From: Methanolapillus ohkumae
Lineage (GTDB): Archaea; Halobacteriota; Methanosarcinia; Methanosarcinales; Methanosarcinaceae
Length of the DNA: 64,000 nucleotides
Direction of reading: 5' to 3'
Assembly: GCF_032594355.1 (NCBI RefSeq)
Contig: NZ_CP131061.1
Location: forward strand, 310,001 to 374,000
Program-made: the position numbers and the translations under genes
Shown here: positions 1 through 8,597 of the stretch, piece after piece
How the letters are laid out: each line of letters begins with the position of its first letter
Position numbering within the stretch: the first letter of the stretch is position 1
The notes under the pieces: model-generated
Told to the model about the DNA's origin: nothing
Databases searched by the model: none
The model's input: the letters and a program-made list of their open reading frames with translations, nothing else

Positions 1-195
1 TTTAACGGTTTGAATCATCACCTCATTGGCGACATCTTCGCCGGTCACGATGGCAAATTCCAAATGGTCGATGACATTTCCGCCCGGAAGCGGGTGACCC
101 ATTGTAATCACGGTTTTAATGGTTTCGTTCGTTTTCGGATTCAAAAGCTGGGCGCGAAAACCGCTTGTCCCAAGGTCAAGTGCGATGACGTACAT
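1..195 (-). CDS. ramA: RamA, methylamine corrinoid protein reductive activase (N-terminal fragment)
   Basis: Only the first 65 codons lie in the window; the gene runs off the left edge. The start MYVIALDLGTSGFR is the ASKHA-type phosphate-binding loop (DLGTSG) that opens RamA-like activases, followed by the MGHPLPGGNVIDHL block that I recognise from methanogen RamA. RamA uses ATP and C-terminal [4Fe-4S] clusters (outside the window) to reduce the Co(II) corrinoid of methylamine methyltransferase systems back to Co(I). The ATG at 195 is preceded by a good ribosome site (GAGAGG). It is divergent from mtbA, and the same window carries mtmB/mtmC, which fits the assignment. The fragment is short, so other members of the same activase family cannot be excluded. 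Confidence 0.8.
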   Translation of the reverse strand, partial: MYVIALDLGTSGFRAQLLNPKTNETIKTVITMGHPLPGGNVIDHLEFAIVTGEDVANEVMIQTVK

Positions 196-721
196 TTTTT
201 CCCTCTCATTGATGTAAATCGTTTCAGATGGTTATGATTTTATCCACCTTCTGTTGAAAAATACAATATGCCGTTTACAATAGGCTGTTTTTATTCAAAT
301 GTTTTTCTTTTTAGGTGTTATTTTTAAAAATATAATTCAAACCTGTTGTATTTTTATAAAGTTTTGACAATTTCATCTTTTCTATATAATTCCAAATATT
401 CTCTATCATGAAAATTCAGGATAAAATTTAAAAATCTTCAAGGCTTTATGTTTGTCAGGTTTGTTCGGTAAAATGGCGTTTTACGCCGGTTGCAATCTTT
501 TTTGCAATAAGCCGGATTTTTTAAAATCATTTTTTTGGAAATGTTGGTACTTTTGAAAAAATCATATTGTTTTTTTTCAAAAAACGTTACAAAAAAATCA
601 GATAAACTTTAAAACCGTATTAAGAATCGTATTAAAAACCGTATTTGCATGGTATAATTTTAAAATAGGAACCTGACGGTTCTTTTATTTTTATATCATT
701 ATACCTTTGGGGGAACTCAAA
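196..721. promoter_or_regulatory. Divergent ramA/mtbA intergenic region
   Basis: This 526-bp AT-rich stretch has no credible gene. On the plus strand a TATA-like box (tataattttaaa, 653-664) sits about 60 bp before the mtbA ATG, leaving a leader of roughly 35 nt if transcription starts about 25 bp downstream. The run GGGGGA at 709-714 is the mtbA ribosome site. No clear palindromic operator was found. The box is an inference from sequence only. Confidence 0.45.
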
Positions 722-1747
722 ATGACAACATACACACCAAAAGAGAGATTATACCGCGTTTTAAGAGGAATGGAAGTTGACAGAATGCCGGCCGTTTGTT
801 TTACACAAACTGCGACGGTCGAACAAATGGAAGCCGTCAAAATCTTCTGGCCGCAAGCTCACGAAGACTCTGAAATGCTCGCCAAATTGGCAGAAGCCGC
901 CCACACCGTCGTCGGTTTTGAAGCCGTCCGTGTTCCGTTCGACATTACCGCCGAAGCCGAATTTTTCGGATGCAAATTAAAAGCAGGAACCCTTGACCAA
1001 CAACCCTCCGTCATCGGCCACAGCGTCAAGACACCGGAAGATGTTGACAAATGGAAAAACTTCAAATTCGGGGGAACCGCACGTGTGGACAGAATTATCA
1101 AATCCACCAAAATCTTGGCCGACAAATACGGAAAAGAACTTCCGATTATCGGTTCCATGATTGGACCGTTCTCCCTCGCCCAGCACCTTAATGGTGACAA
1201 CTGGTTTATGGGAATCATGATGGACGACCCGGTTGTTCAACCCTTAATCGACCTGACCACCGACTTCTGTATCAAATACGCGACAGAAATGGTGAAAGCC
1301 GGCGCTGACACAATTGTCATTATCGACCCGACGGCCAGCTACGAACTTCTCGGCGACCAATTCTACGAGAAATTTGCGGTTCCGTACCACAAAAAGATCG
1401 CAGACGCCATGCGCGCCCTCAATGTTTCCACCATTCTCCACATCTGCGGCGACACCACCAAAGGAATTGCCCTCATGGACAAAGCCGGTGTTGACGGTAT
1501 CAGCGTTGACCAAAAAGTCAACATCAAACTCGCATCTGCTGCCTCCAAACAGGCAAAAATCGTCGGAAACCTCGACCCTGTCCAACTCCTCTGGAAAGGC
1601 ACACCGGCCGAAGTGACCAAACGCTGCCAGGAAGTCTTTGCGGAAGGCGCCACTATCGTGACCGTTGGTTGCGGTATTGTGACCAACACCCCGACCGAGA
1701 ACTTAAAAGCCTTGGTGGAGTTCACCAAGACCGCCAAATACAAGTAA
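722..1747 (+). CDS. mtbA: Methylcobamide:CoM methyltransferase MtbA (methylamine-specific)
   Basis: MtbA transfers the methyl group from the methylated corrinoid proteins of the methylamine systems to coenzyme M, giving methyl-CoM for methanogenesis; it is cytoplasmic. The protein is 341 aa, the usual family length, with the uroporphyrinogen-decarboxylase-like barrel. The zinc ligands are visible: His240 and Cys242 in LHICGDTT, and Cys317 in VGCGI. The N-terminal MTTYTPKERLYR and the CFTQTATVEQMEA block match the methylamine branch better than the methanol paralogue MtaA. The ATG at 722 is preferred over a TTG five codons upstream, because that TTG overlaps the ribosome site GGGGGA (709-714). 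It ends in TAA and is followed by a strong terminator. MtaA is the main alternative. Confidence 0.9.
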   Translation: MTTYTPKERLYRVLRGMEVDRMPAVCFTQTATVEQMEAVKIFWPQAHEDSEMLAKLAEAAHTVVGFEAVRVPFDITAEAEFFGCKLKAGTLDQQPSVIGHSVKTPEDVDKWKNFKFGGTARVDRIIKSTKILADKYGKELPIIGSMIGPFSLAQHLNGDNWFMGIMMDDPVVQPLIDLTTDFCIKYATEMVKAGADTIVIIDPTASYELLGDQFYEKFAVPYHKKIADAMRALNVSTILHICGDTTKGIALMDKAGVDGISVDQKVNIKLASAASKQAKIVGNLDPVQLLWKGTPAEVTKRCQEVFAEGATIVTVGCGIVTNTPTENLKALVEFTKTAKYK

Positions 1748-1793
1748 TTTTTAAAAATAAACTCGTACATACCTCACATATTGTACAAGCCGG

Positions 1794-1829
1794 GGCAAAT
1801 TCGCAAAAATGCGGATTTGCCTTTTTTTT
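1794..1829 (+). terminator. mtbA terminator hairpin
   Basis: A 12-bp stem (GGCAAATTCGCA / TGCGGATTTGCC, one G-T pair) with an AAAA loop spans 1794-1821 and is followed directly by eight T residues, 50 bp after the mtbA stop. Confidence 0.8.
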
Positions 1830-2008
1830 GGCCAATATTTTTATTTTGAGCATTTTCACATTTTTGAATATTTTATAAAATCTATATATTATAAATCCAT
1901 TAATATTAAATGTATTTAAAAATATTTGTCATATGTGAATTATTTTGAAAAAAATAATTCTTTTTAATATAGTTGAGGCTTTATTCTAAATATTCAAAAG
2001 GTGAAAAT

Positions 2009-3008
2009 ATGAAAAATAAATTTTTAAATCTATTTTGTACTTTTGTTATTTTGTTAGCACTTTCTGGTCCGGCTTTTGCGGAAAGATGGGAGTGAACGAA
2101 AACTGTCTGACGGGAAAGATATTCTGGCGGGAATTGATTTTGATTCGCCGGATTATGATTTCGAAAAATTGACCGATGCCCAAAAAAAAGTTTTGATGGC
2201 AGAATCCGACAAGTGGATTGCAGACCATACTTTTAATGTGACGGTGACAACAATTTATACAACAAAAACGTTGGATTCAAAAACAAAGGAATTGCAAGTT
2301 GAAACCATTTATCAAAGCAATGATTCCAGATTCAAGGAAATGTTTGAATCAGATGTGATTTCTGAGGTGAATTGTTATCCAATAGAATCAAATGAAAAAC
2401 AAGTTTATTTTGAGGACCAACTCCTTTCTCTTGAAGAAGACGTATCATTAACAAATGTAAACAAAGAAATGGTTGTTATGGCATCCCCAAGCGACCCATA
2501 TAAGTGGTGGAAGTATTACACTTATCCTCAGCACATGTGGTACATTATAAGTGGTGTGTGCGTAAGAAAAGATCCAATAAACATGATATGGGACAATACA
2601 TCTTCAAGTCTTGTAAAAAATAACATTTTAGCAGGCGCAGGCAATTGGACGGGAGTTGTAACAGTAGAATACAGATATGAGATTCTTGATAGAAATGGTA
2701 TTTAGCTTGGAAGTAAAAGTGTTGCCAGTGATCCTGTTAGATATAATGGCGGCTATCACGTTCGTTTGTATCAAATGACAAGTAGTTCAAATGGTGTTGT
2801 TGTTGGTGGTGCACACAGAGACAGTGCTTCTCCACACGTTGTTACGGAATTTGAACCGGTTGAACAAATGGTTGCAAATTACTTCAGACCTGGTCCATCA
2901 TGGTTGCTCGGGTCGTGGAGTATAAGTCAAACACCGATGAACAATTCTGGTTACTATGATGGAATTTATAATAACAACTATGCAACGTTCATTTATCGTA
3001 CTCAGTGA
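2009..3008 (+). pseudogene. Secreted protein gene with a frameshift and an in-frame TAG
   Basis: The ATG at 2009 starts a clear Sec signal peptide (basic MKNK, hydrophobic core, ending SGPAFA), but that frame stops at a TGA 26 codons in. The body continues in another frame from about 2076, reads 209 codons, meets TAG at 2703-2705 and then stays open through 2766 to a TGA ending at 3008. The whole thing therefore looks like one secreted protein of about 330 aa broken by one frameshift (between about 2058 and 2092) and one amber codon. The body is acidic at its N-terminus and rich in Tyr, Trp, Asn and Ser near its C-terminus; I do not recognise the family. It has AGGTGA as ribosome site. It may be a decayed gene, or the amber may be read as pyrrolysine with the frameshift being an assembly error. 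Confidence 0.6.
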
Positions 3009-3049
3009 ATCCGGAAAAACGGATTCCTTTATTTTTTTAAGGTTTTAAT

Positions 3050-3517
3050 ATGAATCCACAATCCACGAAAACAGATTTATTTCTCTTTTTTATAATCATA
3101 TTTGTATTCATGGGGCTGATTCATCTTCCCAATTCATTCATTGCATCATATGTCGATTTTTCAGGATTTTTGCTTCTTTTTTGGGATATTGTCTTTTTAT
3201 CTTACATCTTACTGAGCGGTGTTTTTTATGGCTTTATTACAAAATCACGCCTTTTATCCGCAGCATTGGGTTTTTTAATTCCAGTCATCGGATTTGTTTT
3301 GCCTTTATTCATTTCAGTAATTGAATCCGGATTCGATTTTCCAGCCGAAGACGCTTTAGTGCCGTATTTTCCATTTTTCAGAATTGCATTTTTTGCCGGA
3401 TTGGCCGGCTTTTTTGCAGCAGCGAACAGTTCAAATAAAAAAATAAATGATATGAATTATGTATTTTCCATCCTTTCTTGTATTTTGACATTCGTTTTTG
3501 TATTTTATTGGTTTTAA
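3050..3517 (+). CDS. Small membrane protein, paralogue of the next gene
   Basis: 155 aa with four hydrophobic segments (roughly residues 10-30, 40-65, 72-92 and 110-155), few charges and no recognised domain. It resembles its downstream neighbour: both carry a conserved G-F-x-x-K loop followed by L-x-x-A/L-x-G-x-L-I/L-P-V-I (here around residues 60-83), so the pair looks like a tandem duplication. The start ATG has AAGG 8 nt upstream. It lies 13 bp before the second copy, so the two are probably cotranscribed. Function unknown; an integral membrane location is inferred. Confidence 0.65.
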   Translation: MNPQSTKTDLFLFFIIIFVFMGLIHLPNSFIASYVDFSGFLLLFWDIVFLSYILLSGVFYGFITKSRLLSAALGFLIPVIGFVLPLFISVIESGFDFPAEDALVPYFPFFRIAFFAGLAGFFAAANSSNKKINDMNYVFSILSCILTFVFVFYWF

Positions 3518-3529
3518 AGGAAGATTCGC

Positions 3530-3958
3530 ATGATTTTTAAACCAACTCAAAAAACCAATATCATTTTTTTTGTTGGTTTTTTTATTTTTTACATTCTTCT
3601 ATCAAGATTTTATTACTTGGGAGTTTATCAAAATAATTTTTCAAGCAGTTTGGAATTCTTGATTGTTATTTTGCTGATTTTGTCCATCCTATCATTTGGA
3701 GCACTTCTTTTTGGTTTTTTCTCTAAAAATCAACCCCTTTCTTTATTATTTGGTCTTCTGCTTCCGGTTATTCCTTTTTACAATTTGTTCACATCGGAAA
3801 TGGCGCTTTGGATTGTCCTTCTTTTAAGCGGTTTAACCGGATGGTTTTCGGCCAAAGAGGAGCAAAATCCGGAAACCAAAGGATTTTATTCTCTGATTAC
3901 TTTTTCCCTCTTCTTTTTGCTCTTGATTTTTATTATTAAATTTTATCGCATTAACTGA
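3530..3958 (+). CDS. Small membrane protein, tandem paralogue
   Basis: 142 aa, four predicted membrane segments (about residues 10-30, 42-62, 70-90 and 118-138). It shares with the preceding gene the pattern of a short charged loop (FFSKNQPL) followed by a hydrophobic GLLLPVIPF segment and a final segment ending at the C-terminus. The ribosome site AGGAAG lies 7 nt before the ATG and 13 bp separate it from its paralogue. Function unknown. Confidence 0.65.
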   Translation: MIFKPTQKTNIIFFVGFFIFYILLSRFYYLGVYQNNFSSSLEFLIVILLILSILSFGALLFGFFSKNQPLSLLFGLLLPVIPFYNLFTSEMALWIVLLLSGLTGWFSAKEEQNPETKGFYSLITFSLFFLLLIFIIKFYRIN

Positions 3959-4046
3959 ATCAATTTCTGTTTTTCACTTGAATTTTTTAACAAAAAATTA
4001 CGTAAAGCACTACAGATTCGGTTGAAACAAAAAAGTTTTCAAAATA

Positions 4047-4066
4047 CAGACGCGAGAGCGCGTCTG
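4047..4066. repeat. B-family GC-rich hairpin, copy B1
   Basis: CAGACGCG and CGCGTCTG are perfect inverted arms around a 4-nt loop, followed by ATTTTGTCGGA. The stem core GACGCG/CGCGTC and the following ATTTT-CGG match the longer copies at 47080 and 50165. Confidence 0.55.
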
Positions 4067-4233
4067 ATTTTGTCGGATTCCCCAAATTCAATTAAAAAAC
4101 CAAACCCCATCTTTTTAAAAAAATCAAGTAAAAAAAAGCCGACATTTTTTCTTTTTCTTCTGAAAATAAAATCGGTCGGCGGGGTTTTAGAAAAAGTCGA
4201 TAAAAATCGGGGTTTTGGTTTTTATGTTTTGAA

Positions 4234-4378
4234 TAAAAAAATTTCCATCCGGATTTGTTTTAAATATATATGCAAAAATCAGCCACATGAGTTTGTTTAA
4301 AATATTTATGCAAAAACCAGCCATTCGATTCTGTTTAAAATGTTTATTCAAAATGGGTGCCATAACACGCGCGCAGGC
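4234..4378 (-). repeat. A-family dispersed element, copy A1 with a tandem tail
   Basis: Read on the minus strand, the core TGCGCGCGTGTTATGGC lies at 4359-4378. The tail that follows (ATTTTAAACA ... GGCTGGTTTTTGC) is repeated with a 38-bp period (starts at 4310 and 4272 on the plus strand, with a third degenerate unit down to about 4234). Tandem growth of the tail is seen only at this copy. Confidence 0.65.
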
Positions 4379-4416
4379 ATTCACCAAAACAGAAAAATTA
4401 AAAATCCAAAAACAAC

Positions 4417-5421
4417 TCAAGGCAATTTGTACAATTCATCCGGTTGCGGCTGCTTCAATATGCTTTTTTCCGAATCATGTTTGCATCCGGTTTTAAAAAT
4501 AAACCGCTCTTGGGGATTGCTTGTCATTTCCCCGACAACGGCGGCGGGAATTCCTTTTTCGCTCAATTTTTGAATGAGCAATTCGGGGTTCGTTGTCGCC
4601 ATCATCATGCTGCCACTTGAAATCAGGCGGCACGGATTAATTTTGTAGTAGTCGCACAGGGTTTTTGTGACCGGCGCGATCGGAATTTTTTCCAAAAAAA
4701 TGTTGACGCCGGTTCCCGAGGCTTCCGCGAGTTCCCAGGCGGCGCCGAAAATTCCGCCTTCCGTGATGTCATGCATCGCGTGCACAATGTCTGGGCCGAG
4801 TTTCCCGGCAATGATTCCTTCTTCTAAGACGCTGATTTGATTCAGGCAAGCTTTCGCATCGCTTACAAAACCGTCTCCGAATTGTTTTTTGAGGGCGGCC
4901 TCGTTTTCGTTGGCAATAATCGCAGTTCCTTCAAGGCCGACCGTTTTGGTGACAATAAGTTTGTCGCCCGGTTTTGCGCCAGCGGAGCAAATTGTTTTTT
5001 GTTTGGAGAGTCCGATGGCGGTCGTGTTAATAACGATGCGGGTGACAGCGTCGGTCACTTCCGTGTGGCCGCCAATCACACTGACGCCAATCGCGGTTGC
5101 GGTTTCCGCAATTTCCGTCATGATTTTTTCCAAATCCGATTCCGTGGAGCCGGCCGGCAGAAGAATGGACACCAAAAGACCGAGCGGCCGAACGCCGCTT
5201 GCGGCAATATCATTGCAAGACACATGAACGGCCAAGCGCCCGACTTCATTTAAGGCACCTGTAATCGGGTCGCAGGACAGAACCACCAATTGTTCCCCGC
5301 AATTTAAAACGGCGCAATCTTCCCCGATTCCGGGGCGAATCGTCACGTCCGGATTGAAAAATTTCAGTTTGTCAAAAACGATATTTTTCAAAACGTCATG
5401 CGGCACTTTTCCGATTTCCAT
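4417..5421 (-). CDS. AIR synthase-related protein (HypE/ThiL-like ATPase)
   Basis: 334 aa of the PurM/AIR-synthase superfamily. The N-terminal half has the glycine/acidic ATP site seen in HypE, ThiL and SelD: GIGEDCAVL near residue 32, LSCDPITGA near 48 and HVSCNDIAASGVRP near 66. A GGHTEVTDAV segment at about 118 and a C-terminal PurM_C-like domain with HDITEGGIFGAAWELAEASG (around 216-235) follow. It lacks the C-terminal PRIC-like Cys motif of true HypE and the N-terminal Cys/Sec loop of SelD, so the substrate is unknown. The family phosphorylates or ATP-activates small substrates. It begins with ATG and lies about 215 bp downstream of the Cas4-like gene on the same strand. Confidence 0.75.
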   Translation of the reverse strand: MEIGKVPHDVLKNIVFDKLKFFNPDVTIRPGIGEDCAVLNCGEQLVVLSCDPITGALNEVGRLAVHVSCNDIAASGVRPLGLLVSILLPAGSTESDLEKIMTEIAETATAIGVSVIGGHTEVTDAVTRIVINTTAIGLSKQKTICSAGAKPGDKLIVTKTVGLEGTAIIANENEAALKKQFGDGFVSDAKACLNQISVLEEGIIAGKLGPDIVHAMHDITEGGIFGAAWELAEASGTGVNIFLEKIPIAPVTKTLCDYYKINPCRLISSGSMMMATTNPELLIQKLSEKGIPAAVVGEMTSNPQERFIFKTGCKHDSEKSILKQPQPDELYKLP

Positions 5422-5635
5422 GTTTTTTCCTGTCCGTCATTTCAAAAATGCAAAATATAAAATACAAAAATAAATCAAAATCACTTTCAATAATTTTTCA
5501 ATAAACTTTTAATAACTTTTTTTCAATAATTTTTTAATAAATTTTTTCAATAGAATAATCATTTTTCAATAGAATTTTCTTAACTACGGCATTTTCTGTA
5601 TTTAAAAATTCTCTTTTCGCCACTTTTCACACTTT

Positions 5636-6622
5636 TCATTCTCCTTTTCCCCAAAATCGCGACAAAATGGAAACCAATTTCGGCCGGCAGTTTTCTTGAA
5701 ACCGGCAATTGGGGCAAAATAAAATGTTTTTTTCACCCGGCATTTTTCCGTTTTTTGCCTCTTTTATTTGCCGCAGCGTTCGAAAAACAATTTTTTTATC
5801 TTGGGGACGGATGCGTCCAATTCGAAGTTCGCCGGCATAATCCATGATAAAACTGTCCGCTACGTTTTCTTTTTTGAATTCATGTTCCAAAATTAAAATG
5901 TAAGCCGCCGCAGCAATTCGGTCTTTTTCCCAAATACCGTTTTGAGGCGGCGCGGATGTTTTCAGAAGATACGGGACCATCTTTTCCTTCCAAAGCACAA
6001 CTTTATGCGGTGCGCCTGCCAGATTTATTTTTTGAAAATAAAAGACGTGTTCGGATTTGACCGGGTTTGCGGCGGCTTCATAAAGATCAAATCCATAGGT
6101 TTCAATCGTTTTTGAAATATTTTGAATCAATATCGGAATTTTTCGGACAATTTCGGCACAAGCGTCGTCAATCGCGGCAAAAATATTATTTCCGGCGCCG
6201 GATTCTTTTTTAATTTCATCTGCTTTAATTTCATCTTTTTTTATTTCATCCGGATTTTCGCTTTCCAATAATTTCATTTCCTCTCTCAAATCCTCAATCA
6301 GCTGCCGGATTTTATTTTCCAATCCGGCAAAATCCACCCACGTACCGTTTTCTTGTTCGCCGGCGTTTTCTAAAATCATTTCCGGCAGGCAAAATAATAT
6401 TTCCCGGAGGATTTCATTTTCAAAAAACCGGACCGGGTCTTTTTGAAAAAAATATTTGTTTTTTTCTTCCCATTCTGTTTTATTCTTTTCCCGATGGGAG
6501 TTTTGAAAGAAAAACAATCTCGGACAAATCATCCAGGTTTTTAAATCAAAAACCGAAATATATTCGTTTTTATTTTCCGGTTTTAAAATATTCGGCTGTT
6601 TCATCATTTTCATCATTTTCAT
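5636..6622 (-). CDS. Cas4/Dna2-like protein (PD-(D/E)XK with Fe-S cysteines), not CRISPR-linked
   Basis: 328 aa. The N-terminal S-V-F-D-L-K-T-W-M-I-C-P-R-L-F-F block (about residues 22-37) and the C-terminal CPNCRFQENCRP (about 305-316) supply the one-plus-three cysteine pattern of Cas4/Dna2-type [4Fe-4S] nucleases; the EHVFYFQKINLAG and GELRIGRIRP strands are compatible with the nuclease core. The family cuts single-stranded DNA ends. The middle (about 120-170) has a lysine/glutamate-rich stretch with repeated DEIK, probably a linker expansion. No cas1, cas2 or array is nearby, so a stand-alone repair role is more likely than CRISPR adaptation. The start reads MKMMKMMKQ, and an internal Met may be the true one. 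Membership is inferred from the cysteine layout. Confidence 0.55.
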   Translation of the reverse strand: MKMMKMMKQPNILKPENKNEYISVFDLKTWMICPRLFFFQNSHREKNKTEWEEKNKYFFQKDPVRFFENEILREILFCLPEMILENAGEQENGTWVDFAGLENKIRQLIEDLREEMKLLESENPDEIKKDEIKADEIKKESGAGNNIFAAIDDACAEIVRKIPILIQNISKTIETYGFDLYEAAANPVKSEHVFYFQKINLAGAPHKVVLWKEKMVPYLLKTSAPPQNGIWEKDRIAAAAYILILEHEFKKENVADSFIMDYAGELRIGRIRPQDKKIVFRTLRQIKEAKNGKMPGEKNILFCPNCRFQENCRPKLVSILSRFWGKGE

Positions 6623-6805
6623 AAATTCAAAAAGAAAAGGACATTCATCTTCTTTTTCATTTTTTCAAAATCGGCAAATTTATATACGGATTGTATGGTT
6701 CCGGATTTCTTGGTCTTTGAAGAAAAATTTATTTTCCATTCTTTTAGAAACTGTCTGTTGCATTCGATTTTTAATTTGTCAACCCTTTCTAAAAAAGTTG
6801 AGTTA

Positions 6806-6840
6806 AATTTATATTTCATTCACCCCTTCTCTTGCTTGTC
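6806..6840 (+). promoter_or_regulatory. TATA box and near-leaderless start of the HTH gene
   Basis: aatttatattt at 6806-6816 lies about 25 bp before the ATG at 6841, with no purine-rich ribosome site between them. This suggests a leaderless or very short-leader transcript. Confidence 0.45.
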
Positions 6841-7584
6841 ATGACAGACAATGAGGCTTTTGAAAATTTAAAAAAGAGGCTGGCGGAAAAGATGGCCGGA
6901 GAGATTACGCTCTCCGAAAAACCCGGCGAATGCCTTAAAAAATGGCGCTTAAACTTTGAAGTGTCGCAAACCGATATTTCAAACGCCCTCGAAGTATCGC
7001 CGTCGGTTATTAGCGATTATGAAAGCGGCCGGCGAAAATCCCCGGGAACGCTCATGGTCAGCAAAATTGTCGAATCACTTCTCGCAATCGATACTGAGCG
7101 TGGCGGCCAAAAAATTCATGCGTATGAATCCATGCTCACCGCAGACAGTTCCAAAGAATCCATTTATTCCACCTACGAATATTCCATTCCGATTCAGTTT
7201 CAAAAGTTGGTTTCCCTACTGGACGCGCACGTTCTTTACCGCGGCATGGAACGTCCGCTTTACGGTTTTTCCATTGTCGACAGCAAGCGATCCATTTTGG
7301 AAATGTCTTCTTATGAATTCCAGCGCCTGTACGGGTGGAGTACCGACCGCGCCATGGTTTTTACAAAAGTGTCCACCGGAAAATCTCCGCTCGTTGCCAT
7401 TCGGGTGACCAATTTAAAGCCCGGCGCTATTGTTCTTCACGGACTTTCCAAAGATGAAGTGGATCCGATGGCGGTCAAAATGGCGGAAGTCGACCGAATC
7501 CCGCTCCTGTGTACGACAAAAGACATTACGGAAGCCATTGCCGAATTGAAAAAATACGGCCAGTATTCCATCAAAGGAATTTAA
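6841..7584 (+). CDS. XRE-type HTH transcriptional regulator (COG1709-like)
   Basis: 247 aa from the ATG at 6841 (a TTG three codons upstream is less likely). Residues about 27-75 are a Cro/XRE helix-turn-helix: LKKWRLNFEVSQTDISNALE followed by SPSVISDYESGRRKSPG, the recognition helix. The remaining 160 residues form a globular domain with GAIVLHGLSKDEVDPMAVKMAE near residue 195, a block I associate with archaeal COG1709 predicted regulators and thought to bind a small ligand. Its target is unknown. It is divergent from the Cas4-like gene, with about 220 bp between them, so autoregulation or control of that gene is possible. An A-family repeat follows within 80 bp of its stop. Confidence 0.75.
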   Translation: MTDNEAFENLKKRLAEKMAGEITLSEKPGECLKKWRLNFEVSQTDISNALEVSPSVISDYESGRRKSPGTLMVSKIVESLLAIDTERGGQKIHAYESMLTADSSKESIYSTYEYSIPIQFQKLVSLLDAHVLYRGMERPLYGFSIVDSKRSILEMSSYEFQRLYGWSTDRAMVFTKVSTGKSPLVAIRVTNLKPGAIVLHGLSKDEVDPMAVKMAEVDRIPLLCTTKDITEAIAELKKYGQYSIKGI

Positions 7585-7660
7585 AGTCCAATCCCTGTTG
7601 TTTTTGAAATCTTCTCTTCATTTTATTATTTTTCTTTTTTTCGGTTTTTTTGCGACGTGG

Positions 7661-7725
7661 CCGCGCGCGGGATGGCAGCCTATTTTTTAAAAATCAATTA
7701 AAGTCGTTTGGTCAATTTTAAATGA
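7661..7725 (+). repeat. A-family dispersed element, copy A2 (degenerate)
   Basis: CCGCGCGCGGGATGGCAGCC at 7661-7680 matches the family core with TT changed to GG, followed by the usual TTTTTTAAAAA tail. Confidence 0.5.
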
Positions 7726-7828
7726 TTTATCCTGAATCCGGATGTGTTTTATTGAAAAATGGACATGTATCCTCGCATTCGAATTTCTTGAAATTGCTGT
7801 TATGAACAAATATATTGGCGGAAAAGAT

Positions 7829-7921
7829 GGTGGTAGTTGCAGTAGTTGCAGCAGTTTCAGAAGTTTCAGAAGTTGCAGCAGTTGCAGCAGTTTCAGAAGT
7901 TGAAGAAGTTACAGCAGTTGT
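7829..7921. repeat. 9-bp tandem array (GTTGCAGCA / GTTTCAGAA)
   Basis: About ten imperfect 9-bp units alternate between GTTGCAGCA and GTTTCAGAA. Because the period is a multiple of three, two short open frames cross it: one from the ATG at 7802 (Ser/Cys/Phe/Arg triplets, 33 codons) and one from the ATG at 7831 (Val-Ala-Ala / Val-Ser-Glu triplets). Neither has a ribosome site. Confidence 0.7.
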
Positions 7922-8496
7922 AAAATCAGGAACAGTTCTTTTCCATTTTTGTTTCTTTTTTCATCTTTTTATATGCATGTTATAACAAAATGTCAGGAGA
8001 ATATCTATTTTTCATTTTTTATTTTATTTTAAAAATGAACGTTTTTTGCTTCTTTTGTTCCCTTTTATTTTTTGAATTTGCCTCTAGATTCTTCTTATAA
8101 AATTTTGACTTCGTCGATACCGTATTTTTTATTGGCTTTGCTTCTCAAAATTACGTCAATCAACGAATCCGCCTACGTTATGTTTATATACCTATTGTTC
8201 GTTTTTGGTTTTAAGTTCTCTGAAACGATGCCGCTTGATTTGATTCGGGAGCATCTTTTCAGAGTTAATTGGTAAGCTCTAAAAATGGTTTAAAAATAAA
8301 AAACGAAATTGAAGAATTTGAAGAAAAAACGAAATAAATATTTAATAAATGAATAAGAGTTTTTCAAGATTTGAAAAAGACCTCAAATGAAGAACCCAAA
8401 ACCCAAAAAATCTAAAAACACTCAAAAAAATATGAACCTAAAATAAAAAACGAAAAAAAATAAAAAAACGAAATCCTTAAAGAACCTCAAAAGAAA

Positions 8497-8535
8497 CGAA
8501 AGTAATTTTTTAAATTGCTTTCGTATTTTTTTAAA
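8497..8535 (+). terminator. Hairpin with T-run upstream of the HMG-CoA synthase gene
   Basis: CGAAAG-TAATT pairs with AATTG-CTTTCG around a short TTTTA loop (8497-8523), followed by TATTTTTTT. It may end upstream transcription or lie in the leader of the gene at 8598. Confidence 0.45.
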
Positions 8536-8597
8536 TTTTTACTTTTTTTAAATGAAATTATGAATCAATCAAGAATAATTAAAATGCAGGTGAATAA

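Larger units (their letters stand above)
3959..4416. other. Convergent intergenic region with hairpin and repeats
   Basis: 458 bp between a plus-strand and a minus-strand gene. It holds one B-family hairpin (4047-4066) and one A-family element on the minus strand (about 4234-4378). A 92-codon open frame spans both repeats and is not considered a gene. Confidence 0.6.
7585..8597. other. Long AT-rich intergenic region
   Basis: 1,013 bp without a convincing gene. It contains a degenerate A element (7661-7680), a 9-bp tandem array (7829-7921), a 67-codon hydrophobic open frame (8072-8275, TTG start, no ribosome site) that may be a decayed fragment, and poly-A-rich DNA ending in a hairpin (8497-8523) before the HMG-CoA synthase gene. 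Confidence 0.5.

Noticed and set aside
4022..4300. 92-codon frame after the membrane proteins
   Set aside because: It covers a B hairpin and the tail of an A element; Lys/Phe-rich by composition, with no start signal.
6619..6819. 66-codon minus-strand frame overlapping the Cas4-like start by four bases
   Set aside because: The ATGA overlap is suggestive, but the peptide is low in complexity, the region doubles as the TATA-bearing promoter of the divergent regulator, and no family is recognised. Not excluded.
8072..8275. 67-codon hydrophobic frame with a TTG start
   Set aside because: No ribosome site and no family; possibly a decayed membrane-protein fragment, so it is only mentioned under the intergenic entry.
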